64,000 bases of DNA from Persicaria tinctoria. Its lineage: Eukaryota; Streptophyta; Magnoliopsida; Caryophyllales; Polygonaceae. Both the position numbers and the translations under genes were made by a program. The DNA lies in the NCBI GenBank assembly GCA_037127255.1, contig JBANSL010000005.1, positions 60,853,909 to 60,917,908 on the forward strand, in the 5' to 3' direction. Below, piece by piece: positions 8,141 to 18,835 of the stretch; the first letter of the stretch is position 1, and every line of letters begins with the position of its first letter. The notes below the pieces were generated by a model, which saw only the letters and a program-made list of their open reading frames with translations, searched no databases and was not told the origin of the DNA.

Positions 8141-10840
8141 GATTGACTTTGAATGAGACTTTTTCCGACTCACACAAACCTGCCACTTGGCACCATTCTC
8201 GCCATCGCCATCTAGCGGAAACGATTCTTCGACATTCACTTGCATCAATACGTCATATAAAGACATGCCACCTGGCCCGTCTCTTGGCATATCCGGATAG
8301 GCCCATACAGTACGCACCTCATTGCGCATTTGAAACTGCACGGGGACGGCCTTCGAAGGCAATGATACTATAGGAATGGCATCCTCTTTGACAACCTCCG
8401 ACGAAGGGTTGCTCTCTATCTCTTCCGCTATCGATATAGGATTCAACGAAGCGGTTTGGTTTTTAGAGCTTACTCCCTCAATTTCGATCTCACCCTTGTT
8501 GATCATCCTTTCGACAATGTCTTTGAAAACATAGCAGTCTTCAATTGGATGACTAACAATACGGTGATAAGGGCAATACCTCGGATCACCCGTTTTGTTG
8601 ACTTCATTGGGCCTCTTTGACTCCGGGAGAGATATCATTTTCTCTTTCATCAATTCGCTGAATATACCCCTTATATCTTCATCATCAAAGGGATATTTCT
8701 TTTGCTTTCTCTCCTCGAGAGTTAGCCTTTTAAAAGTTTCTTTGGCCTGACCCTTCTCATTTGCCCTAGAAGTACTCCCGGAGGGCTTTCCTTGGGGCTT
8801 AATGAAGGTGGCCATCGATTCACCTTTTTTCGCGGGTTTTCTACCCTCTTCTTTCCTTACTTCGTTAACTTGAGGCCGACTCGCCCCGATTTTACGCCGA
8901 GCCAATTGGCGCTCAACATTGCAGGCTTTTGACACCAAAGCATCGAAAGCTTTCGGTTCCGCACTGCCTACGTGCACCGCTAGCTCGGGAATCAAGTTGT
9001 TAGTGCACATTTGCACACATGCTTCTTCACTAAATTTTTCCGGGCATTGCAGTCGCAAGCTTCTCCACCTTGCAATGAAATCATTTGCAGATTCATTTGG
9101 CCGTTGATGAGCATTTGCAAGATCCATGATGGAAACTTTGGCCTTTGAGCTCACAAATTGGGCCAAAAATTCTTTTTGTAGGTCATCCCAAGTATGGATC
9201 GACTCGGGCTGAAGCTGCGTATACCACGTAAACGCGGATCCTCTTAATGATTGGACGAACTGCCTTATCAACAATCGATCACTTAAAGCAGTTTCTCCGC
9301 ACGCGGAGTAAAAATGAGCTAGATGCTCGTGAGGTGAACCATGAATGCCGTCAAATTTATCAAAAGTCGGCCTTTGATAGTGCGGAGGGAAAGGAATTGC
9401 ATCATAATCCACAGGGTATGGCTTTCTATAGCCAATCACTGGCGGACTTTGGGAGATCTTAAATTCCCGAATCCCTTGAGCAATTAAATCCTTTATCTCT
9501 TGGGGAGAGATAGAGGAGCTACTTTCCTCTCGTCTTTGCTCTTGCCTGTTTTCGGAATTTTGCTCTTGCATTTTATCCATGAGGAGTTGTATTTGAGCAT
9601 CTCTTTCCTCCAGTTTTCTTTGTAATTCCTGGAGTTGCTCTTCAACAGTTGAGGCTCCAGTTACTAGCACCGACATGCTTTCAACTTCCTCCTCGGACCC
9701 CTCATTTGATCCGATACCGCTAACAACTGCCGTCGGAAACTCATCTTCATGAAACAACGAATCCGAATCTCCATATAAGGGAGAGCATTGTTTCTTCTTT
9801 GTTATAGCTGGCGGACTTGGTGAACGAGTAACTGCGCCGGCATATGACGTGGTCTTAGATCTTGACCTTGTCATTGGCCCCTCGTACCCTTCCATATAAA
9901 TAGGGAGTGAGGTAGCTTTTTGTGGCACCACTATGCTCTTCCCTTTGTCCTGAGCTTGAAAAGATGCTTGGACATCCTTCTGAGGCTCCGTCGGCTTCAA
10001 CACTTTGACCTTCGGAGCTTTGGCTTTCTGATCTCTCTTTTTTAAAGATCCTTCTTCGACCTCCTCCTCCGAATAGGAGGTAACCATGACTTGCTCCACA
10101 TGGTTCATATCGCAAGGAATTGAACCGAAGAAAATATGGCTTGAGCTCGCAGTTTGAGGTGCGATGATGGTTTTGTTTGTCTCGAGGAGGTCTTTGGCAG
10201 CTCTCCACAAAATGGCGTTGGCTTGCTCCAACGCGGGAGACCGGGCTAGCTTACGAAGGGCCCCGGTTTTCCCACGCTGAGAGCCGCATTTTCGCCCCCT
10301 CCTTCTCTTGGGCTTGCTCACCTTCCTGGCCATGGGTGTAGATTGCACGGTCGGAATCACATCCGTCCCAACATTCTTTCTTATAACTTGAATGATGGGT
10401 CCTCGAACAACCCCTTCTCCGGGCTTTGTACCGCTCGGACCGGCACCATTGCTCGCACCCTTACGGAGTACAAGTCTGTTGCTGGTTGATAGGTTCTCAA
10501 CTTTCTTTTCATCAAGCTTCACAGGCTTAGCTTTCTTGCCCCCGTGACTCGCGAACCCTTTAAGCTTCATGCTTTCTTTGCTTGAGGCCGGTAGTGGAAA
10601 CCTGATCGCCGGGTTGGTGATTTTCTCATCCTCCGGAGCCGGCAGAGCTCCGAAAACATTCTTGACTGGGATCTCCGCAGTGATGGAATCCCTACTAACC
10701 TCAAAGCGAACTTCGAACGACCGTCTCTTGATCCAGCGACCTCCCTTCACCATGAAAGTAGCAGGTAGCTCATCAAAGTTCACAGTCGCAATTGGTGCCA
10801 TTTTTCCTTGCAAACAAAATAAATAAGCAAATTTTAGCAT
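8138..10840 (-). CDS. gag: Gag protein of the Tat-type retrotransposon
   Basis: Intact 900-codon frame. The first ATG is at 10840; a second in-frame ATG at 10801 (MAPIATVNFDEL) is an equally plausible start. The N-terminal 400 residues are basic and Ser/Pro-rich. A short coiled coil (EEQLQELQRKLEERDAQIQ, about residues 397-440) precedes the retrotransposon gag domain (AHFYSACGE...FTWYTQLQ, about 500-620). The usual CCHC knuckle is replaced near 750 by a Cys/His cluster, YCPYHRIVSHPIEDC, a form common in Tat elements. Gag packages the element RNA into cytoplasmic particles. It ends in TGA with pol directly after it in the same frame. Confidence 0.9.
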   Translation of the reverse strand: MLKFAYLFCLQGKMAPIATVNFDELPATFMVKGGRWIKRRSFEVRFEVSRDSITAEIPVKNVFGALPAPEDEKITNPAIRFPLPASSKESMKLKGFASHGGKKAKPVKLDEKKVENLSTSNRLVLRKGASNGAGPSGTKPGEGVVRGPIIQVIRKNVGTDVIPTVQSTPMARKVSKPKRRRGRKCGSQRGKTGALRKLARSPALEQANAILWRAAKDLLETNKTIIAPQTASSSHIFFGSIPCDMNHVEQVMVTSYSEEEVEEGSLKKRDQKAKAPKVKVLKPTEPQKDVQASFQAQDKGKSIVVPQKATSLPIYMEGYEGPMTRSRSKTTSYAGAVTRSPSPPAITKKKQCSPLYGDSDSLFHEDEFPTAVVSGIGSNEGSEEEVESMSVLVTGASTVEEQLQELQRKLEERDAQIQLLMDKMQEQNSENRQEQRREESSSSISPQEIKDLIAQGIREFKISQSPPVIGYRKPYPVDYDAIPFPPHYQRPTFDKFDGIHGSPHEHLAHFYSACGETALSDRLLIRQFVQSLRGSAFTWYTQLQPESIHTWDDLQKEFLAQFVSSKAKVSIMDLANAHQRPNESANDFIARWRSLRLQCPEKFSEEACVQMCTNNLIPELAVHVGSAEPKAFDALVSKACNVERQLARRKIGASRPQVNEVRKEEGRKPAKKGESMATFIKPQGKPSGSTSRANEKGQAKETFKRLTLEERKQKKYPFDDEDIRGIFSELMKEKMISLPESKRPNEVNKTGDPRYCPYHRIVSHPIEDCYVFKDIVERMINKGEIEIEGVSSKNQTASLNPISIAEEIESNPSSEVVKEDAIPIVSLPSKAVPVQFQMRNEVRTVWAYPDMPRDGPGGMSLYDVLMQVNVEESFPLDGDGENGAKWQVCVSRKKSHSKSI

Positions 10841-11038
10841 CGAATAAAACTAAGAGATGAAAAGGCAAAAAGGGTCCCACCGTGCGTGCCAAAAATATGT
10901 TGAACAAAAATGCGCGAAATAATCGTACAACACATTTTATTTGATTTTTAATATTTGAATTCGACCCCTTTTTGTTACCCTCTTGATTCGAACTCATATC
11001 GATACCAAGATTTGCGTGGTTTTGGTAATTTGGGCTGC

Positions 11039-12253
11039 ACCCGAATTTTAACGGGTTGCCTACGTATCTCTTGGAAGAGAATCAAGCCTCACGTAGTTCC
11101 GAGTGGTTGGATTTTGTGTTTGGTTTGATTTGGTTTGGATTTGATTTTGTTTTCTTGTATGCATCAGAGGATGAAGTTCAAACCCACCTTCTAAGAAGGG
11201 TAGCTCGAACAACACTCCACCCGAGTAACCTGAGCCCACCTTCTCAGAAGGGTCACTCAAGTAACCCGCCTATCATTTGCATAGAAAATGATTTGATTTT
11301 GATGGTGAAGTTTAATTTGGTTTGGGATTTGTTTTGTTTTAACTTGAAGGTCAACTTGGGGTTGTGATTGAACTCGTTTGTGAGTTTCCTACGTACCCTT
11401 TTGGAAGGGATGAAATCATACGTAGTTCTTGAAAATGACAAATTTGAATTTCGTATTTGGATTTTTTTGACGTTCTGGTCATGACCGAACTCGACGAGCG
11501 GAAGCTTTGTATCGAGTCGGAGGAGACACCTCGAATTTGATAGAAATTTGATATTTGGGAGGACTTAGAGTCGGCAAATAAATTTGAGAAGATTTAATTG
11601 AAAGTTTGGATGTGACTGGACTCGGCGAGGATTTGATTTACACCGAGTTTCCTACGTATCCACTTATTTGGTGGAATCAAGTCACCGTAGTTCGGGACAA
11701 AGATGAATCTTGTATTTGGATTTGATCATGAGATCATTCGAGGGTGTTGATCGAACTCGACGAGCAGAAGCTTTGTATCGAGTCGGAATGGACAATTTGA
11801 ATTTGCTTTTTGGCGATTGAACTCGACGAGCCTAGGCTTTACATCGAGGGTCCTACGTATCTCTTAGAAGAGAATCAAATCACCCGTAGTTCTAAAACGA
11901 AACAATTTGATTTTGTGGTTTTTCCCTTTTAATCGTTTGAGGACAGTGTGATTGGACCCAATGAGCTATAGCTTTGTATCGGGTTTCCTACGTATCTCTT
12001 AGAAGAGAATCAAATCACTCGTAGTTTCTTTTGAAAACAAATTTGATTTAATTTATAAACGGTGACTGAATTCGGCGTATTTGAAATTTTATACCGAATT
12101 TCCTACGTAACTCGTTAAAGAGTATCAAGTCTTGCGTAGTTCTAAACAGACAACTTTGATTTAATTTGAGACGAGCGACTGAATCCGATATATAGTGAAT
12201 TTGATACCGGATTTCCTATGTAACTCATAAAAGAGTATCAAATCTTTACGTAG
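11039..12253. repeat. Seven two-hairpin repeat units (leader block A)
   Basis: Each unit has a first stem that varies between units, then CCTACGTA, a second variable stem and a closing ACGTAG. Second hairpins lie at 11060-11096, 11389-11425, 11652-11690, 11853-11889, 11988-12024, 12103-12139 and 12216-12253. First-stem pairs in order are ACCCG/CGGGT, AACTC/GAGTT, ACTCGG/CCGAGT, CTCGA/TCGAG, ACCC/GGGT, AATTCGG/CCGAATT and AATCCG/CGGATT. Further single first-type stems without the second hairpin lie at about 11482-11522 and 11748-11790. Confidence 0.85.
11176..11259. repeat. Hairpins of the CCTTCT/AGAAGG type
   Basis: Two hairpins with a conserved inner part ACCTTCT..GAAGGGT and different outer arms: GTTC/GAAC (11176-11210) and TGAG/CTCA (11231-11259). 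Related copies are at 2480-2508 (TGGG/CCCA), 13418-13450 (TTAGG/CCTAA) and 13504-13539 (TTGAG/CTCAA). Confidence 0.75.
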
Positions 12254-13158
12254 TTCTTTTTTTAACCAAGTTTATATTTGGTGAAACTTGATTTGAGATT
12301 TTGACTCCGTTTTTTTTAGGAGCCGATTTGAGATTGACCCACTAGAATTAATCGGCAAAGAATATTTATGAGTTTTAATTTGACATTTTAATAAAACTCA
12401 AATTCTTAATTTATGCCGATTATAATTGTTATACTTTAGTGGGTGAATTTTGTAATTAAGCTCACATTTTTTATCCATGAGCCGATTGTTGTGCTCACAT
12501 AGTACAATATAAACACACATTATTCATTATATTTTGTTTGTTTGTTTGAAACGCTAGTCCCAAATGAATTAAAAAAATGATCAGCCCAATCCATGTCTTA
12601 TTTGACTTGTCTAACTCAGCCCATGCTCCTCTTTCTTTTCTGTACAACATGTCACACAACATCGGCTCCTTTTTATCAAAACGCATAGGGCAAAGTAGAG
12701 CGGCGATTCTTTTAACGATCAAAGACTGTTTAGTTGGTGCCCTCTAGAGGATCGGCGTAGCAAGTGTAGCCCATATCAAAAAGGCGGAGCCGCCAGGATC
12801 ACAAGGTCGAGAGCACGGATGAGTGAGCCCGAAGATCAATGGGACCCAACTCCAAAGGTGCGACCAAGACAGTTCGATCAAGCGTGGTCCTGAAAGGGAC
12901 TTGCCGGCAACCAACAAGCAATTTTCTTCAATTTATTTGATTTGGCCTGATATCGGTGTTTTCGATTGTGTTTGAGTTGCTATAGAATCCCTCCCGAGTT
13001 CTATAATTGCTCAAATTTGGGGCTCGCCTGCCCAATACAAATTAATTTAGTTTGAGCGATGAATCTGAAATTCCAATTTGTGAACACCAAATTTGTTTGC
13101 ATTTTTTTTTCTTGCTTTCTATGGAATTCAGATTGACATTTGCCTATTTGTGGCTTGT

Positions 13159-14060
13159 TGAACAAAAATGCGCAATAATCGTACAACACATTTTATTTAA
13201 ATTTTTTAATATTTGAGTTCGACCCCTTTTGGTTATCCTCTTGATTCGAAGTCGTACCGATACCAAGATTTGAGTGGTTTTGGTGATTTGGGCTGCACCC
13301 GAATTTTAGCGGGTTGCCTACGTATCTCTTGGAAGAGAATCAAGCCTCACGTAGTTCCGAGTATTTAAGTTTGTGTGTTTTAACATCTTAAAGATTTTCA
13401 TGCATCATTGGATCGTATTAGGACCCACCTTCTCGGAAGGGTAGCCCTAACATAAATCACACTATCATATGCATGAGATTTTCTCGTGTATCACCCGAAT
13501 AAATTGAGCACACCTTCTCGGAAGGGTTTCCCAACTCAACGACTATCACTTACACAGAAAATCATGTTTGTTTAATTTAAATTTAATTTTAACCCCGTTT
13601 TCACTTTTAAGGTGAATTTAGAGGCCAGCGACTGTACCCGACATATTCTTGAGATTTAACATCGGGTTACCTACGTAGCCGGTTTTTCGGCGTCAAGTCT
13701 TTACGTGGTTCTACTGAACCGATTTGATTTGTTTGGTTTTGACCTCATATTCATTTAGAAGTGAATTTAGAGGCGGGCGACTGAATCCGATATATATTGA
13801 ATTTGATACCGGATTTCCTACGTAACTCGTAAAAGAGTATCAAGTCTTTACGTAGTTCTGCCGGAAATCAAGTTTATATTTGGTGAAACTCGATTTGAGG
13901 TTTTGACTCCGTTTTTATTGAAGCCGGTCTGAGATTGACCCACTAGAATTAATTGGCAAAAAATATTTGACGAGTATAATTTTAGCTTTTTTTTTTTATC
14001 AAACTCGAATTCTTAATTTATGCTAAAAATAATTCTTATATTTTAGTGGGTTAGTTTTGC
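13159..14060. repeat. Duplicated leader block, copy B
   Basis: Direct repeat of copy A with the same start and end segments but only three two-hairpin units, so units have been lost here or gained in copy A. Confidence 0.75.
13302..13855. repeat. Three two-hairpin repeat units (leader block B)
   Basis: Second hairpins lie at 13318-13354, 13671-13708 and 13818-13855. First stems are ACCCG/CGGGT, ACCCGA/TCGGGT and AATCCG/CGGATT. The middle unit has an inner stem GCCG/CGGC not found in any other unit. Confidence 0.85.
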
Positions 14061-16254
14061 AATTCCACATACATTCTCTTTTTAAATAAGATTTATGTTG
14101 TACGAAATATACATGTACATTGCATTTGATTTCCATTGGCACGAATCTAAACGTGGGATAGTTTGTTGGGTATAAGCCTAAGACAAAGTCAGACCCGTTT
14201 CTTTTTTCGTTTGTTGACCCAGGCCCATTTTTTTCCAACCCAAATTCATTAAAACAAAAAAAATCAAATCTCGACAACCCAGGACGGAGCTGGTTGAGCC
14301 AGGGTGAAACGAGAGCGGCGCGGCTCAAGTCTCGACAACCCAGGACGAGCCACTGTTAGGCGAGGACGTCGAAAATTTGTGCGAAGAAAAGGTGCAACAG
14401 GTCTGTCTTCTCCCTTTCCCCTTTCAATTTGTCCTCAATTTGAAACAATGTGGGTAATTTGATTTTGAGATAATTGGGGCTGAATTCAATTTTTTTATTT
14501 GGGGATTACTACTTCACCCGATTAACAAGGGTTTGATGAGCGAATTCTTTTGAAATGGGATCCCAGGACCAACTAGATCAAAGGGAAGATGGGGATGAGT
14601 TCCGACATCAACAGCCGTCAGAGGTTCTCGAGGGCTTGCGAGCTCGGGTGTGGTGCTCTAACTGTCAATGGACACGAGCAAAGGCACCACAAGGAAGCGG
14701 AAGGTAGCTATGGCTCGAGCAAGTCAGGTTGGTTTCAATTTTTGTTGATTCCTCCCAACCCCTGATTTTGAGACGTGAGGGCTGCTGGCTTTTTTTATCT
14801 TGACTGAGATTGTATTAGATAATTCCCTGTTTACAGTCCTCGATTGCATTCTGATATACACTTTACTTAGGGTTGAATTTGGTATGAAATTGGAACCAAA
14901 TGTCTCTTTTTTTCTCTCTTGAAATTACAGTTTGATGTTGCTCCTTTCAAACTAACATATTTAGGGACCTACCGGTCTTAAGAAAGGAAAATTGATTGCC
15001 TTTGTTAGACTTTGGTTCAATCAGTATGCAACTGAATCTATTAACAGTTTGCACACATCTTTGTTTGTTGAACTGATTCACCCTCAACTGAGATTTGATG
15101 CTTAACTTCCATTTTTTATGGATTTTGCATTTGCTTTAAAGTATCCCAAGGTAAATCAAGGTGAGGTGACAATAGGTTTCAGTTTACTGTCTTCTTGAAA
15201 TTCTGATGGGGATGATGAGTTTAAATTTAATCTCAGCTTTGCAATTGTTTGTGCCTAGCCTAAGTGCCATTTTGTACAGATTTAGTTTGCCTAGGCTGAA
15301 TACATGTCATGATTTCATTTAATTCAATTTGTTCGAACTGCAGATTGGTAGGAAGGATACTTTGCTTGGCATTTAGTGTGCTTTATGCAGAATTTGACAT
15401 TAATTAGGATTCTAACTGTAGAGTCATCTAGTTAGAACATCCAGTCATGTATATTTGTTTTAAACATTGATGCAAGATGAAAATTGGGCAGGGCTTCGCC
15501 TCTCTAAACCGATCCACACCGGGATCGAATGTAGTGGCGAAAGAATATCCTTTCGAGCCAACTACGAGAGTATATGCTCTCAACCTATGACGTGATGGTC
15601 TCTAGGTGAAAGAAAATACTTTCAAGCCTATAACGAGCCCAAACACTAGGTGAGAGCATGTGAACCCAAGCCCGGGTCAGTCTTCTCTATTGTCATGTTT
15701 ACTTGTACCTGCAAGAAATGAGAAAAACTAAAAGAGTTGGCCATGGGGTCTACCTACTGCACAAAACCTTCACCAAAGTGAATACAGAAACTGATTTCTT
15801 TCTCTCTTTGTTAAATCAGCCTTTTTCTCTCTTGCTTTTTTACTCTCTCAGCACTTGCCCTGTAACCACCCCGTAGGCCTTTCAAGACCTCTATTTATAG
15901 GGTCTAAATAGGAGCAGTTACTTCTTGCAGTTATCTAGCAATTGAACCCCACCTTTTTATTTCTTTCTCTATTTTTTCCTTGATGAAAAGGCTAAGAAAT
16001 CCCCACGTTCAATAGGAGTAAGGGTGGTTACAACTCACCCATAACCTCCATATTTAACAGTTTCTTTCTTTCTCTGCCAAACTGATCGATGGACCCCACA
16101 TGTAATTGGGTCATCTTGGGTTGATATGTTAATGGGCCTTTGTTTTCTTTTACTTTTTAATTTCACTTCAGCCCATTATGCACTTTAATGTAGAGCACAT
16201 CAATGCTACAATCCCCAAATATGAATTTATGAAATCCATAAAATTTGACCCAAA
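14061..16254. other. Unassigned non-coding stretch
   Basis: No long ORF or recognisable repeat end. A short ATG-led frame at 14556-14706 ends in TAG after about 50 codons and has an AG/GT possible donor near 14727. It could be a remnant first exon, but nothing identifies it. Confidence 0.3.
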
Positions 16255-18432
16255 CACCACGAGGAAGCACGTCAGCAGTTCTTGGGTAGCTGTAAATTCT
16301 CACAGAAGCAGCAGAAAGACAGAAACACAAAAAGAAAAGAAACAAATAAACACGGCAAGGGCAACTAAAACAAAAGAAAAGAACAAACAAAACAAGAAAA
16401 GACAAATCGAAACAAAGCAAAGCAAAAAAACGAAAAGCAAAGCAAAGGCGTACTCGATCTCGACAACAGCTCCTCGAGATCGACAAGACAGTGAACAACA
16501 GAAAGTGAAAAGCGACGAAAACAGAAGAAAACCAACTCGACCTAGACCAAGTCCTACCTGATCTCGACCACAGCTTCCTCGAGATCGACAAAGCACTACT
16601 CTAGGTCGACTAAAAACAGAAAATATAAAATTGCAGAATTAAAACTCAGATTTTTGATGAAAATAAACTCAATATACTAAAAGACCTCCAAGGCCAGGGT
16701 TTCAACACCACAACGATAACCATGCAAAGTAACACATAAAGGCACAAAAGATCATGCTTTCCATCAAATAACTTTCGTCATTAACAAATAGGCATATAGA
16801 GGCTTTCGCATAAACCCTAATTGTTACTAACCCTTTTTCACATAATTAATCCAAGTTGCATTAAGATCACTTTCGCTTCAATAACACAAAGAAGGATCAC
16901 CTTCAACTCTCGTAAAAGAATCATGCTCATAGGGATAGAAGATGAATCGCACAAAAGATCTGACCTTTATCGCATCGCCTCACATGGCCACCGTCGGGCT
17001 CACCCCAGCCCCAGAAGTGGGTGGACTACTCACGCCTCATCGCAATAACAAACATTGATGTATAAAAGGAAACTTGCATTAACTATATTCAAAAGCCTTT
17101 ACAATTCCGGCAATCAACTTTCGCAGAAAGCCAAAACCCTAAAAACCTTAGAACTCCTAAACTTCTCTATGGAACTAACTAATTGTGTGTGAATTGGAAT
17201 CGTGATCTGGAATGAATAAAACTGAGCCCCCTAGGGCCTTATTTATAGCCTTCATTCCCTAGCTATTCTAGGAAAGAAGATATCTATCTCTATCTAAAAT
17301 TATATCTAAACTTGAAAGGATAAATAAATTGTTTTAGGGCAATAAATCTAAAAGGAAAACATAAAACTAAATAGGTAAGTGTTCATGATGTTGATAGATC
17401 TTGTCTCCTTGGATAGAACTTGATGGAATCGGATAGAATCTCGGCCAAATCGACTCCTTCGTGCCCAAGGAATCTCAATTCTACTCGGACAGGTCTCGTC
17501 GAGAAGTTTCTGGAAAACGGCTCTACTCGACCTCGACCACGGCTCGTCGACCTCGAGTAGGGTTGTTCGTCGACTGGACTTCCTCGGCTAGATCTGCTCG
17601 ATGTGCTCGGACTTGGCTCAATGGGCTCGTCGACCTCGAGTAGCTCTTGTCGAATTCGAGTAGGACTGATCATCAATTAGGTCTCCTCGGGTGGCTCTAC
17701 TCGACAAGGCTCGGACAAGGCTCATCAGGCGCTCGTCGATCTCGACAAGCCCTAGTCGACCTCGAGTAGACTGGCTTGCTGACTAGGTCTTCTCGAGTGA
17801 CTCTGCTCGATGGGCTCCGGATCTGGACTCAGGCGCTCGTCGACCTCGACAAAGGGTCCTCGAAATCGACTAGAGCGGTGTCCTTCCTTTTCGCTTCCGC
17901 GAGTTGCCTCTTCCGCTGGCAGCGAGTTTTTCCGCGGCAGCGAGCGATCCGCTGCAGCGAGTCGAGTCGCTGGCAGCGAGTCCCGCCTGGTCATCCTCGG
18001 CATCTCTCCTTGTCGACTTCGGGTGTGGTGTCTGGGCTTCGTCGATCTCGACTAGGGCTTGTCGAGATCGAGTAGACTTACGGAGCTCGGGTTGGTCTGG
18101 CTCTCGATCAGGCTTGCTCGACCAAGGTTGCTCGGACAGGCTCGTCTAGGTCGAGTAAGGCCTACTCGAGATCGAGTAGCCTTGACTCTTAGACTCGTTC
18201 CGCTGCTTTGACCTTGGACTTCTGTAGTGGTTTTCCGAGCTTTTCCGACCTTCTGTAGAATTGCTGTAAAATGCCTCGATTTCTGCGAGTTAAACAGAAA
18301 CTGGTGTAGATTCCATAATTTGGCAAATAAACATAAACTACATAGATTCTGTACTATCTAAACCCAAATGAATGCAATGTATACAGAAATCAATATAAAA
18401 GTTACTGTAAAACATGGCAGATTCGGCTCACA
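16255..18432 (-). repeat. Solo-LTR-like repeat, copy 1
   Basis: This stretch shares its order of segments with 40025-41636. The left part has TCGA-rich dyads (16450-16615). A conserved middle (16640-17340) contains a minus-strand TATAAATAAGG box at about 17237-17250. A right dyad cluster (17470-18180) follows, and the end is GGCTCACA at 18432. A conserved TATA box and a CA-type end suggest an LTR read on the minus strand. No coding sequence or matching partner LTR of the same age is present, hence solo LTR by inference. Family not identified; the left limit is approximate. Confidence 0.5.
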
Positions 18433-18757
18433 ACAAACACCAAGATGCAAAACACCATAATTCCACAAAGAATACTAACTTTTAACTCACTAATAGCATA
18501 TGGTGACAACCCACATATCAACTGTTAATTGAAACATCATACAAACTTTTAATTCACTATGCTTATTAAGCATTAATACTAATAGCATCCTAGGGAACTC
18601 CCCAAAAAGTCAAGATTATAGATGATTCAACATTAAGACTCTAAAGCCAAAGTTGAAAATTTTGAAGAAAAAGTAAAAGAGTTTGAGCTAAAAGTATAAA
18701 AACCAAGATGAGCTTGGGTGCACATGATTGCAAAATTAAAGGAAGAAAGCTTTCAAC
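18433..18757. other. Unassigned short stretch
   Basis: No gene seen. It lies between the solo-LTR-like repeat and the copia element. Confidence 0.3.
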
Positions 18758-18835
18758 GTCCGATTTTTTATATGATATATTTGCTTGACTAAGTGACAGG
18801 GATGCACAGGTTTTGTCTTTCATCAAGGGGGAGAT
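18758..18835 (+). mobile_element. Tail of a second copia copy, upstream of the 5' LTR
   Basis: These 78 bp match the sequence just upstream of the 3' LTR (31228-31303), including the polypurine tract AAGGGGGAGAT. A 5' LTR should be flanked by host DNA, not by an internal 3' tail, so this is probably the remnant of a tandem copy or of LTR-LTR recombination. Confidence 0.75.

Larger units (their letters stand above)
10901..12480. repeat. Duplicated leader block, copy A
   Basis: Direct repeat of copy B (13159-14060). It starts near TTGAACAAAAATGCGC and ends after the TTAGTGGGTGAATT segment. This copy holds seven two-hairpin units and is about 700 bp longer than copy B. Confidence 0.75.
10841..14060. 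other. 5' leader/LTR region of the Tat-type element with structured repeats
   Basis: Non-coding region upstream of gag. It contains ten of the twelve two-hairpin units and four hairpins of a second type. A large internal duplication pairs 10901-12480 with 13159-14060. The duplicate tracts begin with the same 209-bp segment (10901-11107 versus 13159-13367) and end with the same segment (about 12173-12400 versus 13770-13990); the second copy is internally shorter. The LTR limits cannot be set because the 3' LTR lies outside the window. A stretch at about 12895-12915, read on the minus strand as TGGTTGCCGGCAAGTCC, is a possible primer-binding site, but no LTR end in CA adjoins it. Confidence 0.55.

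Noticed and set aside
12895..12918. Primer-binding site of the Tat-type element
   Set aside because: The sequence is suggestive but no LTR end in CA lies next to it, and the 3' LTR is not in the window for comparison; kept only as a remark.
16163..16596. Overlapping ORFs on both strands
   Set aside because: Low-complexity AAAG/CTTT-rich and TCGA-repeat sequence; no protein signature.
17383..18149. Several Ser/Arg-rich ORFs on both strands
   Set aside because: They are translations of the TCGA dyad arrays in the solo-LTR-like repeat.
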